Source: Halopelagius longus
GTDB lineage: Archaea; Halobacteriota; Halobacteria; Halobacteriales; Haloferacaceae
DNA: 64,000 nt
Direction of reading: 5' to 3'
Assembly: GCF_900100875.1 (NCBI RefSeq)
Contig: NZ_FNKQ01000003.1
Span: 62,001 to 126,000 of the forward strand
This document shows positions 33,881 to 42,347 of the stretch, piece after piece (within the stretch, counting starts at the first letter, position 1; the number at the start of each line of letters is the position of its first letter). The position numbers and the translations under genes were made by a program. A model generated the notes under the pieces. It saw only the letters and a list, made by a program, of their open reading frames with translations, was not told the origin of the DNA and made no database searches.

Positions 33881-34287
33881 CGCCACACCGCCACGCGGAG
33901 GCGTCCGGGGACGACGGACCCGGGACCGAAGCGGACGCTCGTCGTCCGACTCGCCGCGTCGGTCGGCGTCCCGTTCGGCGGCGTCGGACCGGCCGTCCAC
34001 CGCCGGTCGCCCGCGGTGAGCGTGACGTTCAGTCGGCGTCCGTCCGGTGCCGCCGATTGCGCCGTTCCGAGCGCAGACGGGTCGGCGACGCCGCCGTCCG
34101 CGAGTTCCTCGGAGACGCGGTGGAGCGTCGGGTCCGCGTACGTTCGGTCGTCGCCGAGGGCGGCGGTCCCGCCGAGGGCGACGACGTAGATGCTCACGCC
34201 GGTACAGACGGCGAAGAGGGCGACGAGGGCGGCGAGCGGAGACGCCTGCCCCCGTTCGCGACCCTCACGCGTCCACGAGAACGACAT
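33877..34287 (-). CDS. Pseudopilin-like protein (DUF7285 type)
   Basis: 136 aa. 'REGRERGQASPLAALVALFAVCTGVSIYVVAL' places R-G-Q-A just before a Ser-Pro and one hydrophobic helix. This agrees with the archaeal prepilin-peptidase consensus [KRDE][GA][ALIFQMVED][ILMVTAS], so cleavage after A15 is predicted. The rest is a small beta-rich domain ending 'GSVVPGRLRVAVWR'. Overlaps the upstream gene by 23 bp and the downstream by 4 bp, so tightly coupled. Probably a minor pilin. DUF7285 by recall. Confidence 0.75.
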   Translation of the reverse strand: MSFSWTREGRERGQASPLAALVALFAVCTGVSIYVVALGGTAALGDDRTYADPTLHRVSEELADGGVADPSALGTAQSAAPDGRRLNVTLTAGDRRWTAGPTPPNGTPTDAASRTTSVRFGPGSVVPGRLRVAVWR

Positions 34288-34744
34288 CGACTCCCTCCCA
34301 AGAGGTGCGGCGAACGATGAGCGTGCGGTCCACGTCGCGCCACGTCGCGGTATCCGACTCCACGCGTGCGTCCACGATAGCCTGCTGAAACGCCGCCTTC
34401 GACTCGAAGACGCGCTCCGGCGGAGCGCCGTGCAGGACCGCTCGGAGCGGCGAATCGCCGGTCGGGACGGGCGTTACGGGGCCGAATCCGAACGTCGCGT
34501 GCGCGGTTCCGGCGTCGTTTCGCAGCGAGATGCGCCGAGTGCCGAGTCGGACCGAAGCGGCGTCGAGCGGATGTTCGGCGGTGGCGTCGTACTCCGCGGC
34601 GGCCACTCGGTCTACGGTCTCCGCGGCGTCCGTCGCGTTCGGCGGCGGCGTCGTCGGGAGACCCGCGACGGCGCCGACGAGTGCGAGACTCGCAAGCGAC
34701 AGTCCGAACCACGCGTACCACGAGTCGAGGGGAACGTCGAGCAT
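34265..34744 (-). CDS. Pilus-cluster single-TM protein (DUF7283 type)
   Basis: 159 aa, first gene of the second transcription unit of the cluster. 'MLDVPLDSWYAWFGLSLASLALVGAVAGLP' is a signal-anchor, then a soluble domain 'VRLGTRRISLRNDAGTAHATFGFGPVTPV', 'LIVRRTSWEGVDVVLVDA'. The ATG is set by a TATATAAA box 26 bp upstream (leaderless). I recall the same N-terminus in haloarchaeal DUF7283 proteins next to PilB/PilC. Function unknown, probably part of the pilus or secretion machine. Confidence 0.78.
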   Translation of the reverse strand: MLDVPLDSWYAWFGLSLASLALVGAVAGLPTTPPPNATDAAETVDRVAAAEYDATAEHPLDAASVRLGTRRISLRNDAGTAHATFGFGPVTPVPTGDSPLRAVLHGAPPERVFESKAAFQQAIVDARVESDTATWRDVDRTLIVRRTSWEGVDVVLVDA

Positions 34745-34766
34745 GGGGGTGCTGGCCGCCCGCCCG

Positions 34767-34774
34767 TATATAAA
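34767..34774 (-). promoter_or_regulatory. TATA box of the second pilus transcription unit
   Basis: Minus-strand TTTATATA, centred about 26 bp before the ATG at 34744, inside the 42-bp spacer after pilC. Exactly 21 bases, including GGCCAGC, separate TTTATATAC from the ATG, the same as at the pilB promoter (38497-38504). Confidence 0.7.
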
Positions 34775-34786
34775 GTCTCGCAGGGA

Positions 34787-36517
34787 TCAGAACAGAAGCG
34801 ACGCGCCGGCGAACGCGGCGAGGTACGCCCCCGTCGCCGCCAAGAGAGCGAGACCGACGCGGTAGCCGACGAGCGTTCGGTCGAGCCCCCGGTCGAGTCC
34901 GGTCGAGAGCATCGTCAGCAGACCGGCGAGACAGAGCGCGTACGCGCCAACCGAGACGCCGAGCGTCCCCGTCGAGAGCGCCGTCGCCTCGCCCGAAAGC
35001 GAGAGGTCCGTCTCGGCCATCCGCGCCGCCATCGCCACCGTCGCGCCCGCGACGAGGGGCGCGAAGAACGCCGCCGTGTTCGCGAGCGTCCCGGTCACGG
35101 AGGACAACTGTCGCCGCGCCTCGCGTTCGACGCGCCGGAGTTCGCGGAGGTGGTCGGCGGTGGCGACGATAGCACCGCCCGCCGGTCGGCCTTCGGTGGC
35201 GGCGACGGCGAGAAGCGCGGCGGCACCCCGCGTTCGCGGGCTCGGAACGTCCGCGAGCGCGCCGTACTCGCCGAGGAACGCCTCCCGAACGCCGACGCGG
35301 AGTCGCCGTCGAACCCCGGCGGCGTCAGACAGCATCTCGCCCGTCGCGCCGTCGATGTCATCGGCGGCGTCTTCGACGGCCGTCTCGACCGCCGTTCCGT
35401 CGTCCACGCGCCGGCCGACGAGGTACAGGGCGTCGTCCAGTCGGGACTCCACGTCGCGGACGCGGCGACGGACGCGGGCCATCGGATAGTAGTGGGCCGC
35501 CAGCGACGCGCCGAGACCGAATCCGGCCGCCGCGACGGGCGACGCCCACGAGGCGACCACCCCGCCGCCGACCCATCCGACGGCGACGCCGACGAGCCCG
35601 GCGAGTACTCCGCGGTGCGGACCGGCGGTCACGTCCGGGTGGTCGCTCCCGACGCGCGGCGGCGGGAGGGCGACGGGACGGCGCACGAGCAACCACGCGC
35701 TCGCCGCGACGACGACGAGGGGCAGGAAGACGTTGTAGGCGAAGACGAACGCGCTCGTCGGGAGCGTCAGTCCCGCGGCGCGGGCGGCGGGGAGGACGCC
35801 GACCAACGCGAGGGGTAACAGGACGCCGAAGGCGTACAGCGCCGTCGTCGGCCCGCGAACCGTCGACGCGAAGTCGGCCATCTCGTCGTGCGTCCCGTCG
35901 AGAACCGCCTCCAGCGCTCGGTCCAGCGACCGACTCCGCTCGCCCTCCGCGGCGTCGGCGCTGGTGAGGAGAAGCGAGACCGAACGGTCGACGGCGGGGA
36001 ACCACGGCGACCACTCCTCGGCGAACGACTCCAGCGCCGACTCCGGTGCGCCGCGCGCCCGCCGGACGTGGGATTCGAGGCTCTCGGAGAGGGGGCCGTC
36101 GCCCGTTCTCGTGGCGAAGAGCGCGGCGCGTTCGGGCGTCGGTTCGAGTCGCATCCGGAGGGCGGCACGCCCCACGAGGTCGGCCGTCTCGCCCAGCGCG
36201 CGCGTCCGTCGGAGCGCCGCCATCCCGACCGGGAGTCGATGGACCGCGTGCGTCGCCGCGAGACCCGCCGTCACCGCGAGGAGGAGTCGCGTGACGACCG
36301 GAGACGCCGGCGCGAGGAGCGTCGAAGCGACGAGGACGACCAGCGACGCCGGAACCGCGGCGACGTACCCCGCCCGCACGACGGTTTCGGCGTCCACGTC
36401 GACGCCGAGAAACGCCGCCGACCGCCGAAGGTCGTCGCCGACCGACACCGGCCACGGGTACGCCCGGGCTAGCTCTCGTGCGAGCGTCGTCGCCGTCGAG
36501 TCGCCGCTTGCGTCCAC
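34787..36517 (-). CDS. PilC/TadC-type pilus assembly membrane protein (T2SS F family)
   Basis: 576 aa. Two T2SSF-like halves, each ending in membrane helices: residues about 45-95, 215-300 and 325-360, then three or four near the C-terminus ('FFAPLVAGATVAMAARMAE', 'LCLAGLLTMLSTGLDRG', 'ALLAATGAYLAAFAG'). The cytoplasmic loops contain 'VESRLDDALYLVGRRVDDGTAVETAVEDAA' and 'LRRVEREARRQLSSVTGTLANTAAFFAPLV', typical of archaeal PilC/FlaJ-like platform proteins. It anchors pilin polymerisation in the membrane with the PilB ATPase, whose gene lies one base upstream. Confidence 0.9.
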   Translation of the reverse strand: MDASGDSTATTLARELARAYPWPVSVGDDLRRSAAFLGVDVDAETVVRAGYVAAVPASLVVLVASTLLAPASPVVTRLLLAVTAGLAATHAVHRLPVGMAALRRTRALGETADLVGRAALRMRLEPTPERAALFATRTGDGPLSESLESHVRRARGAPESALESFAEEWSPWFPAVDRSVSLLLTSADAAEGERSRSLDRALEAVLDGTHDEMADFASTVRGPTTALYAFGVLLPLALVGVLPAARAAGLTLPTSAFVFAYNVFLPLVVVAASAWLLVRRPVALPPPRVGSDHPDVTAGPHRGVLAGLVGVAVGWVGGGVVASWASPVAAAGFGLGASLAAHYYPMARVRRRVRDVESRLDDALYLVGRRVDDGTAVETAVEDAADDIDGATGEMLSDAAGVRRRLRVGVREAFLGEYGALADVPSPRTRGAAALLAVAATEGRPAGGAIVATADHLRELRRVEREARRQLSSVTGTLANTAAFFAPLVAGATVAMAARMAETDLSLSGEATALSTGTLGVSVGAYALCLAGLLTMLSTGLDRGLDRTLVGYRVGLALLAATGAYLAAFAGASLLF

Positions 36518-36518
36518 G

Positions 36519-38474
36519 TCAGTTCACCTCCCGTTCGCGGTAGGCGGTCCGGACGTCTTCGGGGCGGGTCCTGTCCGTCTCGGCGAGGCGGCCGAGGTGC
36601 GTCGCGCGTTCGTCGAGGGCGTCGAGAACGTCGGCGTACGTCTCGGCCGGTTCCGCGAGCGACGCCGCGAGTGCGCTGTCGCCGCGTTCGATTCGGCCCG
36701 TCGCGTCGAGTCCGTCCGCGTCCGACTCGTAGAGCGTCTCGAACCGTACGCCCTCCTCGCCGGTTCGCACCTCCTCGATGGCGGCGACGCGCCTCCTGGG
36801 GCCGTCGCGGGCGCACGTCACCACGAGGTCCGTCGCGCCGAACGCCGACTCGGCGACGCCGAGGTCGGAGACGACGCGCTCCCGGACGGCCGCCGCGGAG
36901 TCGCCGTGTATCGTCCCGAGGACGGCGTTGCCGTGTGCGCCGACGCGCATCGCCTCGTACAGCGTCCCCGCCTCCTCGCCCCGCACCTCGCCGACGACGA
37001 GAGCGCCGTCGCCGAGTCGGAGCGCCGTCTTGAGAGCGTCGTCGGGCGAGAACGACCCCTCGCCGCCGTCGAGTTCGACGGTGAGCGGTTGCACGTCGCG
37101 GCCGCCCTCCCGGAGCGCTTCGACCGGTAGTTCCGGCGTGTCCTCGACGGTGACGAGGCGCGTCGCGTCCGGGAGTTCCCAGAGTAGCGACCCCAAAAGC
37201 GTCGTCTTCCCCGCTCCGCGCGTCCCCGCCACCAGCGCCGCCGCCCCGCGTTCGGCGGCGAGAGAGAGGAGGGCCGCCGCGTCGGCCGGGAGGGTGCCCG
37301 CCGCGACGAGTCCCGGGAGCGTCCACGCGTCGTCGCCGTGTGCGCGGAACGCGAAGCCGATACCGTCGCTGGCGGGCGCGGTGACGCCCGCGACGCGAAC
37401 CTTCGTCCCGTCGGGGCGCGTCACCGAGGCGTCGAGTGCGGGCGTCGCGCGCGAGAACGCCCGTCCGCTGGCGCGGCGGAACCGCGAGGCGAGGGCGGCC
37501 GCGCCGTCGGCGGTGAGTCGGACGTTCGTCCGCACCCGTTCGCCGTCGAGAGTGACCCGGACCGGGTTCTCCTCGACCGGCGCCGACGCCACCACGTCCG
37601 TGACGCGCGGGTCGGCGAACAGGTCGTCGAGGACGCCGTTTCCGCGGGTGTACCGCCGAAGCACGTCCGTCAGCGTCTCGACGGGCGTCGAGTCGTCCGC
37701 GACGCGGCGGACGGCGCGGCCCGGTGCGCGGTCACCGCCCTCGACTCCGCCTCTGGCGAGGCAGTCGTACGCCGATTCGAGCGTCGCCGTCGCGGCGGGG
37801 TCGAGAGCGTGCGCGACGGGCGTGAGGTGATAGAGCGTTCCGTCGGGCGTCTCGTACGCGCGAACGGTCGCGCCGGACGGGAGTTCGCGGCGGTCGAGGA
37901 GCGACGCCCCGGCGGGCGGGCGAAGCGTGACGCGCGAACGGGCGACCGACGGCCCGACGGCGGGCCGAATCGCGTCGTCGTACCCGTCCACTCGCGCGGC
38001 CCCCTCTTCGAGACCGGTTTCGGCGACGATTCGGCCGACGGCCCCGGCGCGTCCCGCCGCCTCACGCGCCGCGCCGAGTGGGTCGCGCCGGGCGCGGGCG
38101 GCGAGCGATTCGTCGTGAAACTCGACGCGTTCGACGAACCGGCCCGCCGCGAGGAGCAGTCCCGCGGCGTCGCCCTCGTACGTCCGACCGACGCCGTCCG
38201 CGACGGTTCGGACGACGTCGGCGTCGCGGGTCGCCAACGCGCCGACGACCGTCGCGCGGCAGTCGGGACTCGAAGCGAGGTCACCGCCGCCGGGACAGTC
38301 GTCGGCGTCCACGACGAGTTCCGCGCGCCGTCGGTCGGACCGTCCGGCGGGCGTCTCGAATCGCGGGTCGCAGCGACAGGCGTCGTCTTCCGAGTCCGTT
38401 CCGGAGCGAACCGCCCCGACTCCCGCCGTGACGGCGGATACGAGGTTCAGATCGGCGTCGAAATCGATCGGCAT
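36519..38474 (-). CDS. PilB/TadA-type secretion ATPase (GspE family)
   Basis: 651 aa. Walker A 'GTRGAGKTTLLGSLL' near residues 413-427 and Walker B 'GALVVGEVRGEEAGTL' near 487, with the Asp box 'VTVEDTPELPV' and His box 'GTIHGDSA', mark the secretion ATPase superfamily. The N-terminal ~300 residues include a Cys pair region ('DACRCDPRF') and the N2-like 'LFADPRVTDVVASAPVEENPV'. It powers pilin polymerisation or export. The ATG at 38474 is fixed by a TATATAAA box 26 bp upstream; longer upstream reading is spurious. The pilC ATG follows the stop after one base. Confidence 0.93.
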   Translation of the reverse strand: MPIDFDADLNLVSAVTAGVGAVRSGTDSEDDACRCDPRFETPAGRSDRRRAELVVDADDCPGGGDLASSPDCRATVVGALATRDADVVRTVADGVGRTYEGDAAGLLLAAGRFVERVEFHDESLAARARRDPLGAAREAAGRAGAVGRIVAETGLEEGAARVDGYDDAIRPAVGPSVARSRVTLRPPAGASLLDRRELPSGATVRAYETPDGTLYHLTPVAHALDPAATATLESAYDCLARGGVEGGDRAPGRAVRRVADDSTPVETLTDVLRRYTRGNGVLDDLFADPRVTDVVASAPVEENPVRVTLDGERVRTNVRLTADGAAALASRFRRASGRAFSRATPALDASVTRPDGTKVRVAGVTAPASDGIGFAFRAHGDDAWTLPGLVAAGTLPADAAALLSLAAERGAAALVAGTRGAGKTTLLGSLLWELPDATRLVTVEDTPELPVEALREGGRDVQPLTVELDGGEGSFSPDDALKTALRLGDGALVVGEVRGEEAGTLYEAMRVGAHGNAVLGTIHGDSAAAVRERVVSDLGVAESAFGATDLVVTCARDGPRRRVAAIEEVRTGEEGVRFETLYESDADGLDATGRIERGDSALAASLAEPAETYADVLDALDERATHLGRLAETDRTRPEDVRTAYREREVN

Positions 38475-38496
38475 GGCGTCGCTGGCCCCGTCCCGG

Positions 38497-38504
38497 TATA
38501 TAAA
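38497..38504 (-). promoter_or_regulatory. TATA box of pilB-pilC
   Basis: Minus-strand TTTATATA about 26 bp before the pilB ATG at 38474, in a 56-bp spacer after the pilin-like gene. Its sequence and spacing nearly copy the promoter at 34767-34774. Confidence 0.7.
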
Positions 38505-38530
38505 CCTCGGGAGGGGACTCGACTCGCCTC

Positions 38531-38992
38531 TCACGCCCGTCGAACGACGACGACGGGTCCCTCGGGTCGGGAGAGAAGCGAGAACGAGAGCGCGTGCGAC
38601 CCCGACCCGCGGAGGACGACAGGGCCGTCGGGCGTCCGCAGTGGAACCGGCAGCGACAGTCGCCGCACCGTCTCCCGGCCGCCGGAGAGGGCGTACGTCA
38701 GAACCGGCCGGGACCCCCTCTCCCCCGGTTTGCCGCCGACGGCGACGTACGAGACGCCGGCGGCAGTCCACGAACGTGCGGGGACGCTGACACGGACCGT
38801 CCGCCGCGGGGCCGTCGAGAGCGAGAGCGTCGGGTCGTCGCCGTACGCGAGCGATTCGACGGCCCGGACCATGCGCTCTGCGTCGGCGTCGAGATTCGTC
38901 GCCGCGCGGTCGGCGCGGGCGTCCTCGACGGCCGGAAGCGCCGCCGCGAGGAGTGCGGCGGCGAGCGTCGCCGCGAGGAGGAGCCGAATCAC
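38531..38992 (-). CDS. Small pilin-like exported protein (DUF7311 type)
   Basis: 153 aa. 'MIRLLLAATLAAALLAAALPAVEDARADRAATNLDADAERMVRAVESL' is one N-terminal hydrophobic helix followed by an amphipathic helix, exactly the shape of a pseudopilin. A beta-rich domain follows ('TVRVSVPARSW', 'YVAVGG', 'PVVLRGSGSHALSFSLL'). No clear prepilin-peptidase site precedes the helix, so cleavage is uncertain. It starts one base after the stop of the coiled-coil gene. DUF7311 by recall. Confidence 0.72.
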   Translation of the reverse strand: MIRLLLAATLAAALLAAALPAVEDARADRAATNLDADAERMVRAVESLAYGDDPTLSLSTAPRRTVRVSVPARSWTAAGVSYVAVGGKPGERGSRPVLTYALSGGRETVRRLSLPVPLRTPDGPVVLRGSGSHALSFSLLSRPEGPVVVVRRA

Positions 38993-38993
38993 C

Positions 38994-39539
38994 TCAGAGC
39001 GCCCCGCGGAGGCGCGCCGCGAGGGAGTCAGTCTCCTCCTCCGCGTCGGAGGCGTCCGTTCCCGTCCGGTCAGCCCTCGTCCCCTCGTCCGCCGCCTCCG
39101 ACAGGTCGTCGACGGGGACGCGTTCGACGACGAGTTCGTCGCCGTCGGCCTCCGGCGATTCGAGCCGTTCTATCGCCGCGAGGGCGGCGTCGGCCTTGCG
39201 TTCGACCGACTCGTCCACCGCGCGGACGCCGTCGAGGAGGCCGCGTACGGCGTCGAGTTCGGCTTCGAGCGTCTCGACTCGGTCCCGAAGCGCCTCCATT
39301 TCGGCGTCTCTCCCCGCCGTGTCGGCGTCCGCGTCTTCGACGCGCGCGCCGGTCGTCTCCCCGTCGTCGTCCGCCGGAGCGGACGTGTCAGTCGCCGGCG
39401 AGTCGACGCCGTCGCCGTCGCCGGTCACCGCTCGTTCGACGGCGTCGAGACGGGCGGCGAGCGCGTCGAAATCGGCGGAGTTCGTCCGTCGGTCGGTCGA
39501 GCGTCGCTCGGCGGTACCGCGCGTCGAGTTCGGAGCCAT
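38994..39539 (-). CDS. Acidic coiled-coil protein heading the pilus cluster (DUF7310 type)
   Basis: 181 aa. A coiled coil is evident at about residues 18-35 ('FDALAARLDAVERAVTG') and 80-130 ('MEALRDRVETLEAELDAVRGLLDGVRAVDESVERKADAALAAIERLE'), with heptad-spaced Leu/Val. Acidic disordered linkers surround it. No membrane segment, so cytosolic. The ATG at 39539 is chosen over one at 39563, because the latter overlaps the TATA box and 39539 lies 28 bp from it. Divergent from cetZ. It may organise the ATPase complex; inference only. Confidence 0.75.
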   Translation of the reverse strand: MAPNSTRGTAERRSTDRRTNSADFDALAARLDAVERAVTGDGDGVDSPATDTSAPADDDGETTGARVEDADADTAGRDAEMEALRDRVETLEAELDAVRGLLDGVRAVDESVERKADAALAAIERLESPEADGDELVVERVPVDDLSEAADEGTRADRTGTDASDAEEETDSLAARLRGAL

Positions 39540-39562
39540 GGGCCGACTGGTCACGTCATCCA

Positions 39563-39570
39563 ACTTAAAC
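39563..39570. promoter_or_regulatory. Possible bidirectional TATA between the pilus cluster and cetZ
   Basis: ACTTAAAC reads as GTTTAAGT on the minus strand. It is about 28 bp from the coiled-coil ATG (39539) and about 49 bp from the cetZ ATG (39615). No other good TATA-like sequence lies in the 75-bp spacer, so both directions may use it. Confidence 0.5.
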
Positions 39571-39614
39571 TACGGGTGGGGAAGGTTGAAGGTGTCCAGC
39601 CCCAAGCGAAGGGT

Positions 39615-40703
39615 ATGAAAACCGTCCTGATTGGCGTCGGACAGGCGGGTGGCAAGCTCACCCGGGAACTGGCCGACTTCGACTCTCGAATGGGCTTCGG
39701 GGCCGTCCTCGGTGCCGTCGGAGTCAACACCGCAGAAGCAGACCTCCAAGAACTCCCGTTCGAGACGGTCCTCATCGGACAGGACCGCGTGAAGGGTCAC
39801 GGCGTCGGCGGCGACAACGAACTCGGCGCGGAAGTGATGCAGTCGGACAAACAAGAGGTGCTCGCCGCCCTCGAAGGTCGAATCACCGCCGAGGCGGAGG
39901 CCATCTTCGTCGTCGCCGGACTCGGCGGCGGCACCGGGAGCGGCGGCGCGCCGGTCCTCGTGAAGGAACTCAAGCGCATCTACGACGTGCCCGTGTACGC
40001 CCTCGGCGTCCTCCCCGGCCGAAACGAGGGCGCGATGTATCAGGTGAACGCCGGCCGGTCGCTGAAGACCGTCGCGCGCGAAGCCGACTCGCTGCTCCTC
40101 GTCGACAACGACGCGTTCCGCGCCACCGGCGAGAGCCTCGGCGAGGGGTTCGACGCAATCAACCGCGAAATCGCCCAGCGGGTCGGCCTGCTGTTCGCTT
40201 CGGGCGAGGCCGTCGAGGGCGTCGGCGAGAGCGTCGTCGACTCCTCGGAGGTCATCAACACGCTCCGCTCCGGCGGCATCGCGGCGCTCGGGTACGCCTC
40301 TGGCGAGTCCGCCGAAAACGCGGAGGGGAACATAAACACCGTGATGAGCACGACCCGTCGCGCGCTCATGACGGGGACGAGCCTGCCGGAGGCGAACGAA
40401 GCCGACGCGGCGCTTCTCGTCGTCGCGGGCGTCCCCGACAAGATTCCGCGCAAGGGCGTCGAGCGCGCCCGGCGATGGCTCGAAGAGGAGACGGGCAGCC
40501 TGCAGGTCCGCGGCGGCGACTTCCCCCTCGACAGCGACCGAATCGCGTCGCTGATTCTGCTCGGCGGCGTCGAACGCTCCGACCGACTGGAGAAGTTCAT
40601 GGCGCGCGCGAAGGAGGCCCAGAAGGAAGCCGAGGAGGAAGCCGAAAAGCAGGAAGACCCGGCGGACGCGTGGCGGAACGACGAGCTCGAAGACCTGCTC
40701 TGA
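39615..40703 (+). CDS. cetZ: CetZ tubulin-superfamily GTPase
   Basis: 362 aa. The tubulin signature GGGTGSG is at residues 104-110 within '[18 protein letters not shown]'. The N-terminus 'MKTVLIGVGQAGGKLTREL' and 'VGVNTAEADLQ' are GTP-binding loops of CetZ rather than FtsZ. The C-terminus is a charged helical tail ('AKEAQKEAEEEAEKQEDP'). CetZ proteins control cell shape and motility in Haloferax (recall: CetZ1 for rod shape). Of the paralogues this looks nearest to CetZ2 by its N-terminus, unverified. ftsZ1 is encoded separately at 62469-63617. Confidence 0.92.
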   Translation: MKTVLIGVGQAGGKLTRELADFDSRMGFGAVLGAVGVNTAEADLQELPFETVLIGQDRVKGHGVGGDNELGAEVMQSDKQEVLAALEGRITAEAEAIFVVAGLGGGTGSGGAPVLVKELKRIYDVPVYALGVLPGRNEGAMYQVNAGRSLKTVAREADSLLLVDNDAFRATGESLGEGFDAINREIAQRVGLLFASGEAVEGVGESVVDSSEVINTLRSGGIAALGYASGESAENAEGNINTVMSTTRRALMTGTSLPEANEADAALLVVAGVPDKIPRKGVERARRWLEEETGSLQVRGGDFPLDSDRIASLILLGGVERSDRLEKFMARAKEAQKEAEEEAEKQEDPADAWRNDELEDLL

Positions 40704-40798
40704 GCGTCGGTACTGCTTCACGTGAGGCTACTTTTCGGATTCTACCGCGGAGAACGGAGAGCGACCGAAACGGAGAGCGACCGCCGAGTCGCGGTCGG

Positions 40799-42148
40799 TT
40801 ACTGGTTGAGGAGGCTCGCGCCGTCGAAGTCGGGGCGGCCGTAGTCGACGCCCATCAGGTCCAGAATCGTCGGCGTGATGTCGTAGAGGTTGGCGTCCTC
40901 GATGCTCGCGTCCGGGTCATCGATGTAGAGCGACGCGTTGTCGAAGCTGTGCATGCCGTTCCGCGGCCCCTGTCCGAACACCTCGTCGTGGCCCTTGAAG
41001 CCGGATTTGAGGTCGAACCCGTTGTTCGGGACGACGACGAGGTCCGGCGCGATTTCGTCGTGGTCGCCGCGGAACGCCTCCTCCTTCTCGACGACGCGGG
41101 CGGCCACCTTGTTGCCGTCGGGGCCTTCGAGGTTCTCGAGCATCTCCTTCAGTTCGTCGCGGCGTTCCTCGTACTCCTCTTCGGGAACCGCACCGCGGGG
41201 TTCGCGGCCTTCGAGGTTGATGTAGAATCGGCCGGGGATGAGCGAGTACGCCAGCGTGTCGTCGGAGATATCGGCAAGCTGCTCGTGGTCGTCGTCCTCG
41301 TAGGAGAGCCACCCCTCCTCTTCGAGCAGGGCGTTGCAGTGCACCTCGTAGTCGAGCGAGGTGAAGCCGTGGTCGGAGGCGACGACCATCGTCACGTCGT
41401 CGGGGAGCATCTCCCGAATCTGGCCGAGGTAGTCGTCGACCTTCCGGTAGAACTCCATGAACGCCTCCTTGTTCTCGCCGTCGCGTTCGTAGTCCTTGAA
41501 CAGGAAGTGGTTCAGCCGGTCGGTGGTCATGAAGACGCCGAAGAAGAGGTCCCAGTCGTCCTGTTGGATGTAGTGGGAGAACGCGTCGAACCGCCTATCG
41601 AGCGTCTCGTGGGCGTTCTCGACGAACTCGCTCTTGTCGTCTTGGTGGCCGAGCTTCGCGTTCACGTCGATGATGTAGTTCAGTTCTTCGAGCTTGTCGC
41701 GGAAGTCGTCGGGGTAGGCGGCCTTCTCGACGCTCGGCGAGAGGAACCCCGAGACCATGCGCTGGACGTTCCGCTGCGGCGGGAACGTCACGGGGACGTT
41801 CATCACGGTGGCCTTCCGGCCGGACTCCGTGACGCGGTCCCAGAGGCGCGTCGCCTGCACGTCTCGCCCCATCGGAACGTACGTGTCGTAGGAGCCGTTC
41901 TCCCGGTCTTGGAACCCGTAGACGCCGGTCTCGCCGGGGTTGACGCCGGTCGTCAGCGCCGGCCAACAGGCCGACGACTCGGGAGGGACGATACTCTCAA
42001 TCTCCCCCGCGCTCCCCTCGTCGGCGAGGCGAGCCATGTTGGGGAACTCGTCGGGGTTCTCGGAGAGGAGACTAAACGGGACACCGTCGATTCCGATGAA
42101 GGCGACGCGCGGTTCGTCCTTCCCGCGCAGTCGGTCGAACAGACCCAT
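40799..42148 (-). CDS. Alkaline-phosphatase-superfamily phosphodiesterase/pyrophosphatase
   Basis: 449 aa, cytosolic (no signal peptide). Metal-site motifs of the nucleotide pyrophosphatase/phosphodiesterase group: 'VAFIGIDGVPFSLL' (first Asp), 'PALTTGVNPGETGVYGF' (nucleophile Thr), 'VMTTDRLNHFLF' (Asp/His), 'MVVASDHGFTSLDYEVH' (Asp-His) and a final His in 'NGMHSFDN'. The C-terminus 'ITPTILDLMGVDYGRPDFDG' is typical. It may hydrolyse phosphodiester bonds in nucleotides or lipids. An AT-rich box at about 42170-42179 supports the ATG. Convergent with cetZ. Confidence 0.9.
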   Translation of the reverse strand: MGLFDRLRGKDEPRVAFIGIDGVPFSLLSENPDEFPNMARLADEGSAGEIESIVPPESSACWPALTTGVNPGETGVYGFQDRENGSYDTYVPMGRDVQATRLWDRVTESGRKATVMNVPVTFPPQRNVQRMVSGFLSPSVEKAAYPDDFRDKLEELNYIIDVNAKLGHQDDKSEFVENAHETLDRRFDAFSHYIQQDDWDLFFGVFMTTDRLNHFLFKDYERDGENKEAFMEFYRKVDDYLGQIREMLPDDVTMVVASDHGFTSLDYEVHCNALLEEEGWLSYEDDDHEQLADISDDTLAYSLIPGRFYINLEGREPRGAVPEEEYEERRDELKEMLENLEGPDGNKVAARVVEKEEAFRGDHDEIAPDLVVVPNNGFDLKSGFKGHDEVFGQGPRNGMHSFDNASLYIDDPDASIEDANLYDITPTILDLMGVDYGRPDFDGASLLNQ

Positions 42149-42347
42149 AGAGTCCCGTACCGTGGTTACGCATAAGAAGGTTCTTCTACTTCCGAACGCC
42201 TGCCGCCGGCTACGACAATCTGAATCCGGATGACAGTCGTTTACACCGACTCGTCGGCGGCAACGCGGGCCGAAGACGGCTCCGAAGGGACGAAACGGAG
42301 GGGCGAAGGAGCGAAGTGCCGCGCCGACCTACTCCGAGGCAGTAACC

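Noticed and set aside
39540-39563. Start at 39563 for the coiled-coil protein
   Set aside because: This ATG overlaps the TATA-like box; 39539 has the right distance.
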